Assembly: GCA_036507655.1 (NCBI GenBank)
Contig: DATCIS010000001.1
Span: 1 to 24,351 of the forward strand
Origin: 2-01-FULL-49-22 sp036507655
GTDB lineage: Bacteria; Patescibacteriota; Saccharimonadia; Saccharimonadales; UBA10212
Direction: 5' to 3'
DNA: 24,351 nucleotides
Numbering within the stretch: position 1 is the first letter of the stretch; every line of letters begins with the position of its first letter. Both the position numbers and the translations under genes were made by a program. Under the pieces are notes generated by a model. The model searched no databases, was not told where the DNA came from, and saw only the letters and a list, made by a program, of their open reading frames with translations. Positions 19,800 to 24,351 of the stretch are shown here, piece after piece.

Positions 19800-20006
19800 A
19801 TGACCAGGTGGGAAAGACGTCGGCCGACCCTAGACGAGCTAAAGCCAATCGAAGGCCAATTGACGCTCGACGATTTAAAAACATCCAACGGAAGACAAGA
19901 AGAATCGCATTTGGCCGACCCTACCTCGGAACAATCTACCCATTCTAAGTCTGAAGAAAAGACAGCTCTAGACGGGCTAACAGAAGTGATAAGCCACCAA
20001 AAGTAA
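19800..20006 (+). CDS. Small disordered protein downstream of ruvA, 68 residues
   Basis: The product is polar, with basic MTRWERRRP at the start and then acidic/Ser/Thr/Gln-rich sequence, and no predicted fold. It holds GQLTLDDL at residues 19-26, which resembles clamp-binding peptides (Q-L-x-L) but lacks the final Phe. The start is supported by an extended -10 that ends 6 bases before the ATG. There is no Shine-Dalgarno. The function is unknown. Together with the next gene it forms a pair of small disordered proteins behind ruvCA. Confidence 0.6.
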   Translation: MTRWERRRPTLDELKPIEGQLTLDDLKTSNGRQEESHLADPTSEQSTHSKSEEKTALDGLTEVISHQK

Positions 20007-20025
20007 ACCTCGGAGCTGTTTTTAG

Positions 20026-20054
20026 TTGCAAAATAAGCGTAAGTGTGTTAATAT
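20026..20054 (+). promoter_or_regulatory. Strong leaderless promoter of the 165-residue protein
   Basis: TTGCAA (20026-20031), 17 bases ending TGT, TAATAT (20049-20054), then 6 bases to the ATG at 20061. Clearest example of the leaderless layout on the plus strand. Confidence 0.75.
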
Positions 20055-20060
20055 ATTTCT

Positions 20061-20558
20061 ATGACTAAACGCGGTCACCAACAACCTAATTTCGATAACC
20101 AATCACAGCTAAATATTTTCTCGGAGCGGCCTGCTGCTGAAGTTCCTGTAGTTGAACAGCCAACCTTTCAACCCCCTTATGACGTCAGACCATTGGTTAG
20201 GGCTCGACTAAAGGATGCCGAGAGGCGGTTCGATATTTTGGATGCGCAAGCAATACGCACTTCCGAACAGGTGAGAAAGGAAATCGGCCGCAGCGCGCTG
20301 ACTCCAGAAGATATCGAAGCTAAAGAGGTTGCCGAGGTAAGAAAAGGCGCTAAACCTTCGAAAAGGCCAAAGAAAGACCGCCGGCATCTAGGTGCTAGAC
20401 AAAAAAACATCGCTGATGGCGATGCCAGAGTCAAAGCAGAGTATGACATGTTGAGCTATCCTGGTGAGCAGGACGCCCGACAGGCCACAAGAATAACAGC
20501 CCAAGGAATCCTGGATAGGGACGAGCGTAAGCCAACGCCGCCTCCCCGCCCTTTTTAG
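20061..20558 (+). CDS. Uncharacterised charged protein with clamp-binding-like motif, 165 residues
   Basis: The N-terminus is polar and contains SQLNIF; QLNIF (residues 16-20) fits the sliding-clamp pentapeptide pattern Q-L-x-L/I-F. A helical charged core follows (about 45-95: LVRARLKDAERRFDILDAQ). Next come a Lys/Arg-rich patch (KGAKPSKRPKKDRRHLGARQKN), a second helical part and a proline-rich end PTPPPRPF. There is no membrane helix. The basic patch could bind nucleic acid. The setting behind ruvC-ruvA and the motif suggest a replication- or repair-linked factor, but this is inference. The start is leaderless. The 206 bases after it hold no gene. Confidence 0.65.
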   Translation: MTKRGHQQPNFDNQSQLNIFSERPAAEVPVVEQPTFQPPYDVRPLVRARLKDAERRFDILDAQAIRTSEQVRKEIGRSALTPEDIEAKEVAEVRKGAKPSKRPKKDRRHLGARQKNIADGDARVKAEYDMLSYPGEQDARQATRITAQGILDRDERKPTPPPRPF

Positions 20559-20609
20559 GGTTGTAAGATTTACAGCTACCCATATAACACGACTTGCCTG
20601 CCCAACTAA

Positions 20610-20631
20610 AATACTTGACTAGTCAAGTATT
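20610..20631. promoter_or_regulatory. 22-bp perfect palindrome, MarR-like operator
   Basis: AATACTTGACT / AGTCAAGTATT, a perfect inverted repeat with no spacer. The core TTGACTAGTCAA resembles operators of MarR-family repressors (from general knowledge). No MarR gene is in the window. Confidence 0.6.
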
Positions 20632-20673
20632 ACTGCGCGCAAAACTGTCAACAATCCTTACCGGTTTCTTAAG

Positions 20674-20715
20674 TTGTACGTTATAACTTTGTTATAACAA
20701 AGTTATAACGTACAA
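20674..20715. promoter_or_regulatory. 42-bp perfect palindrome with three GTTATAAC boxes
   Basis: Both 21-base arms match without spacer. The 8-bp self-complementary box GTTATAAC occurs at 20680, 20691 and 20702, spaced exactly 11 bp, one turn of the helix. It lies 35 bases before the pcm -10. Likely a cooperative operator; no T run follows, so it is not a usual terminator. Confidence 0.7.
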
Positions 20716-20750
20716 ATGCTACCTTTAGATTTAGGCAGCAATTGGGAGCA

Positions 20751-20756
20751 TAATAT
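20751..20756 (+). promoter_or_regulatory. -10 element of pcm
   Basis: TAATAT with 8 bases to the pcm ATG at 20765. No -35 is clear; the 42-bp palindrome sits just upstream of where it should be. Confidence 0.45.
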
Positions 20757-20764
20757 TAATCAGG

Positions 20765-21328
20765 ATGGATGAGCGGATTGAGGCAGCGTTTGAAGTAGTT
20801 GATAGAGCCAAGTTTATGCCGGAAAATGTACGGCATTTGGCCGGCTATGACCAAGCCGTGCCAATCGGCTACGGCCAGACTATCAGCCAGCCCTACACTG
20901 TCGGCCTGATGCTGAAATGGTTAGACCCGCAACCGGGAGATAAAGTCCTGGATGTTGGCTCCGGTTCTGGCTGGACAACCGCCCTGCTCTCTCATTTGGT
21001 CGGGTCAAAAGGCAAAGTTTACGCTGTGGAGAGAATTCCGGAACTGGTCGAGTTTGGCCGTGACAATTGCCAAAAGTTCGGTGTCAAAAACGCCTACTTT
21101 TCCACAGCCGGTGAGGAGCTTGGTTTGCCCGAAGAAGGCCCATATGAGCGGATATTAGTTAGTGCCGCGGCTGACGAATTTCCGGAGGAGCTGATGGATC
21201 AATTAAGCATAGGCGGCAAGCTTGTAATTCCAATTCAGAGTGATATATTGGAAATAACAAAAACGTCCGCAAAAAACGGCCGGGATGTCCGCAAGCATCC
21301 CGGCTTCGTTTTTGTCCCGCTGCTTTAA
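20765..21328 (+). CDS. pcm: Protein-L-isoaspartate O-methyltransferase (PIMT)
   Basis: PIMT uses S-adenosylmethionine to repair damaged isoaspartyl residues in ageing proteins. The 187-residue protein has DRAKFMPENVRHLAGYDQAVPIG, the family motif YGQTISQPYTV, and the methyltransferase motif I VLDVGSGSGWTTALL. VYAVERIPELVEFGRDN, the acidic cofactor-binding strand, and YERILVSAAADEFPEELMDQL follow. The N-terminus is somewhat short, but the core is complete. The last codons contain a bidirectional terminator, and the stop shares TTAA with the convergent merR stop. The upstream region holds two perfect palindromes, so expression may be tightly controlled. Confidence 0.93.
   Translation: MDERIEAAFEVVDRAKFMPENVRHLAGYDQAVPIGYGQTISQPYTVGLMLKWLDPQPGDKVLDVGSGSGWTTALLSHLVGSKGKVYAVERIPELVEFGRDNCQKFGVKNAYFSTAGEELGLPEEGPYERILVSAAADEFPEELMDQLSIGGKLVIPIQSDILEITKTSAKNGRDVRKHPGFVFVPLL
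21271..21309. terminator. Bidirectional terminator inside the pcm 3' end
   Basis: GCCGGGATG (21279-21287), 8-base loop, CATCCCGGC (21296-21304). A T run follows on the plus strand (GTTTTTG) and TTTTTT on the minus strand. It serves pcm and merR. Confidence 0.75.
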
Positions 21329-21750
21329 CTGCCGGCTGTTTGCTGTGTAAGGCCGGCATTTGGATTAGGGCGGCAGGCCTTGCCCTCGCTGTTAAGGCAA
21401 AGGGCAATGTCCTTACACGTACAGTCCACGCCTGACTCAATCAAGTATTTAAGGGCCTTGGTATTCTCGATAATCTTATCCAGCTCCGACAATTTATTCT
21501 GAGCCATCTTATTCCAGCGCTGGGATGGGCTAGTAGATTTAGGAAAGCCGTCAAGCAAAACCCTGATTTCTTCAATTGAAAAGCCAACTCCGCGCGCCGA
21601 ATGGATTACCCTCAGCCGTTCTAGATCAGCTGCGGTGTATTGCCGCCAGCCGCTCTCGCGCTGCGGTTTTGGCATCAGGCCGATGCTTTCATAAAAACGT
21701 ATGGTTGGTGTACTGACGCCAACCAATCCGGCCATTTCACCTATTTTCAT
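21325..21750 (-). CDS. MerR-family regulator with C-terminal Cys cluster
   Basis: The ATG at 21750 is chosen over a TTG at 21780 because MerR proteins start at once with the helix-turn-helix, here MKIGEMAGLVGVSTPTIRFYESIGLM, and a GCGGAG site lies upstream. The wing (SGWRQYTAADLERLRVI), the ARGVGFSIEEIRVLL helix and a dimer coiled coil (about 80-105) follow. The C-terminal part has Cys110, Cys112, Cys118 and Cys126 (VDCTCKDIALC), the place where metal- or redox-sensing relatives bind their signal. Total 141 residues. The divergent hydrolase promoter has the 19-bp spacer that MerR activators need. The signal is unknown: metal, thiol stress or a small toxin. Confidence 0.88.
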   Translation of the reverse strand: MKIGEMAGLVGVSTPTIRFYESIGLMPKPQRESGWRQYTAADLERLRVIHSARGVGFSIEEIRVLLDGFPKSTSPSQRWNKMAQNKLSELDKIIENTKALKYLIESGVDCTCKDIALCLNSEGKACRPNPNAGLTQQTAGS

Positions 21751-21828
21751 CCCGTTAGAGCTCCGCCTTACTGCCGGCAAAAAGACGGCAGATTTTATCT
21801 TTGATAAAATACTTAGCTCTAACGGGAT
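21749..21828. repeat. Nested inverted repeats in the merR upstream region
   Basis: Outer arms of 14 bp (ATCCCGTTAGAGCT at 21749-21762, its complement at 21815-21828) enclose CTGCCG / CGGCAG (21771-21791) and ATTTTATC-TTT-GATAAAAT (21792-21810). The outer left arm covers the merR start codon region, so in the merR leader RNA the start could be masked. Confidence 0.65.
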
Positions 21829-21858
21829 TCATTGTGGATAACTCCTAAAAAATCACTA

Positions 21859-21889
21859 TTGACTTAAAGCTCACTTTAACTTGTACACT
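21859..21889 (+). promoter_or_regulatory. MerR-type promoter with 19-bp spacer for the hydrolase
   Basis: TTGACT (21859-21864), 19 bases, TACACT (21884-21889). The spacer holds the dyad TTAAAG-CTCA-CTTTAA (21864-21879). Overlong spacers with a central dyad are the hallmark of MerR-activated promoters. Confidence 0.85.
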
Positions 21890-21925
21890 CCTATTGTAAC
21901 TGTTTAGTTAAAGGAGGCAAACAAA

Positions 21926-22807
21926 ATGAGCAATGAAACTCTAAGCTCTAATCGTGAGCGGCAAGAAATGATAAAAGTCAGGGATATCAATATGCTGACT
22001 GTATCTGTAGGCGAGGGCACACCGCTTATGTTGATACCTGGCGGACCCGGCTTTGGATACTACCATCTCCGCCCAGCCATTAAATACTTGGCATCGGAAT
22101 TTAAAGTCCGCTCTTACGACCAACGCGGTTGCGGCCAATCAGAGACAGGAGATAAAGATCAGATAGCTTTTACCGGCCAGTTAAAGGACTTGGAAGAGCT
22201 GCGAAAAAAACTTGGGTTGAAAAAGTTAAACTTAATCGGTCATTCGCTTGGCGCGCATCTCGCGCTTTTATATGCCGCCCAATATCCCGAGTCAACGGCA
22301 TCCGTTGTGCTAGCTAATACTGGACCACCGATTGGTGATGAATTTTCATTTGGTGATGAAATGGTGAGGAGGCGTACCGACGAAGAAAAAGCTGAAATGG
22401 CAGAGTTAGAAGAATCTGCTGAGTTTAAGGCCCAAGAACCTAAAACTCTGGAGAGGTACTATCAACTTCGCTACTCGCCATTCTACCGCGACCACGCCAA
22501 TATCAAAAAACTGCCTTACGACTTCACTAAAACCACGGCTGACAATGTGTTCGATTATCCTGGCCTGATGATGCGCGACTTCAAGGAGCATGACGTACTT
22601 GGCAAGTTGAAAAAAATTAAGGCTCCCACGCTAGTCGTCCATAGTGAAGTGGATCCAATACCTATTGGATTTTCGCAATTACTGGCGGATGGCATCAAGG
22701 GCTCAGAATTTTTGCTCGCCAAAGGGGTTAATCACTTTGGGTTAATAGAAGACCCAGATTTATACTGGGATAAAGTAGTTCCATTCCTAAACAGGCATGC
22801 GGTTTGA
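21926..22807 (+). CDS. Alpha/beta hydrolase, proline iminopeptidase-like
   Basis: The 293-residue protein has the oxyanion motif IPGGPGFGYYHL, SYDQRGCGQS, and the nucleophile elbow GHSLGAH with Ser107. Asp243 (HSEVDPIP) and His270 (GVNHFGLIEDP) complete the triad. The GGPG and DQRGCGQS motifs are those of the prolyl iminopeptidase (S33) branch, which removes N-terminal proline; some members hydrolyse other amides or esters. There is no signal peptide, so it is cytoplasmic. AAAGGAGG sits 8 bases before the ATG. Control by the divergent MerR regulator is strongly indicated by the promoter. The substrate is not known. Confidence 0.88.
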   Translation: MSNETLSSNRERQEMIKVRDINMLTVSVGEGTPLMLIPGGPGFGYYHLRPAIKYLASEFKVRSYDQRGCGQSETGDKDQIAFTGQLKDLEELRKKLGLKKLNLIGHSLGAHLALLYAAQYPESTASVVLANTGPPIGDEFSFGDEMVRRRTDEEKAEMAELEESAEFKAQEPKTLERYYQLRYSPFYRDHANIKKLPYDFTKTTADNVFDYPGLMMRDFKEHDVLGKLKKIKAPTLVVHSEVDPIPIGFSQLLADGIKGSEFLLAKGVNHFGLIEDPDLYWDKVVPFLNRHAV

Positions 22808-22868
22808 TTATTTACACGAATAATAACCAGCATCCCGGCTTTGCCTTCCCCCCTGTTGTAAATATCGT

Positions 22869-22973
22869 TTATTCTATCCATTTACGGTCTTCGGGGTGCC
22901 ACCGGTAGATTTGACCGTCGTCACCAAGACCATAGATTGTAGTACCCACTGTCGTTAGTTGTACGATTTTCAT
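22869..22973 (-). CDS. Tiny 34-residue protein resembling one beta-propeller blade
   Basis: ATG at 22973 with AGGAGGG six bases upstream; TAA at 22869-22871. The protein reads MKIVQLTTVGTTIYGLGDDG and then QIYRWHPEDRKWIE. The pattern strand-GLGDDGQIYRW-strand-W is that of one blade of a propeller or of short bacterial YxLxDDGxVWxW peptides. There is no membrane helix. An extended -10 (TGG-TATTAT) lies upstream. The perfect ribosome site and the clean pattern argue that it is expressed. Function unknown; it may pair up with itself or edge-bind another protein. Confidence 0.6.
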   Translation of the reverse strand: MKIVQLTTVGTTIYGLGDDGQIYRWHPEDRKWIE

Positions 22974-23021
22974 TCCTAACCCTCCTTATAGCTCAATAAT
23001 ACCATCACGGTCTTTGCTTAC

Positions 23022-23057
23022 CCCGTACCAAAACGCCCCCTTTTTGGTGCTGGGGTT
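23022..23057. terminator. Weak possible hairpin terminator
   Basis: AAAACGCCCC and GGGGTTTTCG can pair with one bulge around a 12-base loop. Either neighbour could use it. The remaining bases from 23058 to 23106 show nothing clear. Confidence 0.3.
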
Positions 23058-23106
23058 TTCGTGCCTTTGCTTTAGAACAACTAGGTAGTTAATAAAAGTT
23101 GAGATT

Positions 23107-23140
23107 GGTGAGGGTGGGCGCATATGCGCCCACCCTCACC
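23107..23140. repeat. 34-bp perfect GC-rich palindrome after the beta-helix gene
   Basis: Two 17-base arms without mismatch centre on CATATG. It lies about 70 bases after the stop of the minus-strand gene. Only a short, mixed T-rich stretch follows, so it is a terminator of unusual kind or an mRNA-end stabiliser. Confidence 0.65.
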
Positions 23141-23209
23141 GGCTTGAGCTCTAGGCGTTGAATCCGCCGAACTCGTACCTCTTTGGTTCTGGTGAAGCTG
23201 TCGCCGTGT

Positions 23210-24351
23210 TCAGCTGCCGGGGTTGTAGTTGCCCCCGCCGCGGCCGACGTTGCAGAGGTTGATTTCATTGTCGAACAGGTTGTTGGCCTGCTGCTTGACG
23301 CCACCTGCTTGGAAGAACAGCAACCCACAGGAAACGAAGCTCTTAGGCGTGTACCAGTTGCCCGATACGGTGTTGCCCTTGACCAGGGCTGTTGCACCTC
23401 TGCTGATCTGGATGCCGTTCTGGGCGATGAAGTCAACCTGCCCCAGGCCGGTCACAGCGTTGTTCGTGACGGTGACTGCTGTGTCGGTTCCATCGACGAT
23501 GATTCCGCCCTTCTGGTACAGCGAGACGGTGTTGCCGTCCACAGTTCCAGAAGCACCCGCGGTGTAGAAGACGGCGTTGCCGTGCTGCGTGCCGTTGAAA
23601 GGCACTTCGCCGATGTTGTGGATGCTCCCGTCCTGAACATTTGCCGAGGTGCCGTTGACCACCACGCCGAAGTAGTTGGCGCCGTGGATGTCAGCACCGC
23701 TGGCAACTCCGCCCGGGTTGTCGCCATCGACGTACAGGCCAATGTTGCAGCCCGTGGCATCGAGCTCGGAACTGACCGTACCGCCGATCTGTGCCGCCGT
23801 CAGGTCCATTCCATCACGGCTGAAGCCGGTCGGAGTGCAGACCTGTGTGGCCTCAATCTGAAGGGCTACGGTTCCGTTCGGCGCCCAGTTGGTGTCCTCT
23901 CGGAACGTTCCGACGCCGCCGGCACCGCCGTCGGCATAGAACGCGGCGAAGGATGTGTTCCAGAAGACTCCGTTGGAGTTGCTGTCAGTACCGACGCTTG
24001 CTGTCTGGCTAGTCGGTACGCCGACATTGAGCGAGTTGTACGGGCCGGCCGATCCGATTGGTGCGGCGCCGTAGCTCTGAGTGTTGAAAGCCACACCTAC
24101 AACGATGCTGTTAGTCAGCGTTGCATTCAGGCTGCTCAGGTCGAACGTTGCGTTGAAAGCAAGCCCGTTGTAGCAATTGCCGTCGCCAGCTCGCCAAGCT
24201 GTGCCACCCGAGCAGGTTGGGTCTGCTGCTGGCCTCCACGGAATTGTGACATTTTGTGTCACAGTAGCGAGGAGCGTAGTGGGCACAACGTTGGCGTCAA
24301 AGCTATCGCTGTAGACGTTGAGCGTGATCGGGTGCGTCCACGACGTGGAGT
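23210..24351 (-). CDS. Secreted-type right-handed beta-helix protein, 5' end beyond the window
   Basis: The frame is open to the right edge, so the N-terminus is missing; a GTG at 24286 is not the start, since residues before it read on (THPITLNVYSDSFDANVV). The visible 379 residues begin with an Ig-like segment (TLLATVTQNVTIPWRP, Cys-containing). A beta-helix follows with short Asn/Gly-rich turns: ANVQDGSIHNIGEV, SGTVDGNTVSLYQKGGIIVDG, VTVTNNAVTGLG, and NGIQISRGATALVKGNTVSG. Such helices occur in polysaccharide lyases and adhesins. No catalytic set can be named. Third codon positions are mostly C or G, unlike the core genes, which suggests transfer, perhaps from actinobacteria. Confidence 0.8.
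   Translation of the reverse strand, partial: STSWTHPITLNVYSDSFDANVVPTTLLATVTQNVTIPWRPAADPTCSGGTAWRAGDGNCYNGLAFNATFDLSSLNATLTNSIVVGVAFNTQSYGAAPIGSAGPYNSLNVGVPTSQTASVGTDSNSNGVFWNTSFAAFYADGGAGGVGTFREDTNWAPNGTVALQIEATQVCTPTGFSRDGMDLTAAQIGGTVSSELDATGCNIGLYVDGDNPGGVASGADIHGANYFGVVVNGTSANVQDGSIHNIGEVPFNGTQHGNAVFYTAGASGTVDGNTVSLYQKGGIIVDGTDTAVTVTNNAVTGLGQVDFIAQNGIQISRGATALVKGNTVSGNWYTPKSFVSCGLLFFQAGGVKQQANNLFDNEINLCNVGRGGGNYNPGS

Noticed and set aside
20716..20772. 18-codon frame overlapping the pcm start, as a leader peptide
   Set aside because: It has no ribosome site, its ATG lies upstream of the likely -10 of pcm, and the residues have no attenuation pattern.
1..24351. Alternative genetic code (UGA as Gly), as in some CPR lineages
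   Set aside because: lepA, comEC and the hydrolase end at TGA at the expected place, and Gly positions use GGN codons.
1..24351. CRISPR array or complete insertion sequence
   Set aside because: No regular spaced repeats and no transposase gene were seen on either strand.

Overview
The window reads as a compact bacterial chromosome segment of the Candidate Phyla Radiation (Patescibacteria), most likely a Saccharibacteria (TM7)-type organism. This is inferred, not proven. The grounds are very tight spacing with overlapping starts and stops, shortened members of conserved families (HrcA, ComEC), many tiny single-helix membrane proteins, and many genes whose start codon lies 6-9 bases after an extended -10 promoter (TGnTATAAT-like), as expected for leaderless mRNA. 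TGA works as a normal stop (lepA, comEC), so the code is standard, not the UGA=Gly code of some related lineages.

Layout. 1-1723 is an accessory strip: the 3' part of an HNH endonuclease, a hidden 45-residue membrane protein, two small Gly/Tyr-rich membrane proteins, and a virion-like beta-rich protein with a strong promoter. 1817-9279 is the core: lepA, a guanylate kinase, then the heat-shock operon hrcA-grpE-dnaK-dnaJ behind two adjacent CIRCE operators. The operon carries two extra uncharacterised genes, one between grpE and dnaK and one between dnaK and dnaJ. 9276-13121 holds a diguanylate cyclase (convergent with dnaJ), a tiny membrane protein, a class I glutamine amidotransferase, and a rimB-rimK-DUF192 unit with its own promoter, then a five-helix membrane protein. 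tRNA-Lys(UUU) follows at 13168-13243. A 22-bp exact copy of its 3' end lies 151 bp downstream, and a shorter partial copy lies beyond an ABM-type monooxygenase gene, so this looks like an integration hot spot. 13911-17426 alternates secreted proteins on the minus strand (DUF1996, LysM-like, DUF11-like) with comEC on the plus strand. 17562-20558 is yebC, an unknown gene, ruvC, ruvA and two small disordered proteins that may bind the sliding clamp. 20559-20764 has no gene but holds two perfect palindromes. 20765-22807 has pcm, a MerR regulator and a divergent alpha/beta-hydrolase with a MerR-type 19-bp-spacer promoter. The window ends in a GC-rich secreted beta-helix protein, probably acquired, which runs off the right edge.

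How the parts work together. DnaK, DnaJ and GrpE form the folding machine and HrcA represses the operon through CIRCE. RuvA and RuvC process Holliday junctions and ComEC imports DNA, so uptake and recombination sit close together. RimK would add glutamates to ribosomal protein S6 and RimB would trim them; in Pseudomonas this system responds to cyclic-di-GMP, so the nearby GGDEF gene is worth noting. Two start modes are visible: core and plus-strand genes tend to be leaderless, while secreted or accessory genes carry strong Shine-Dalgarno sequences.
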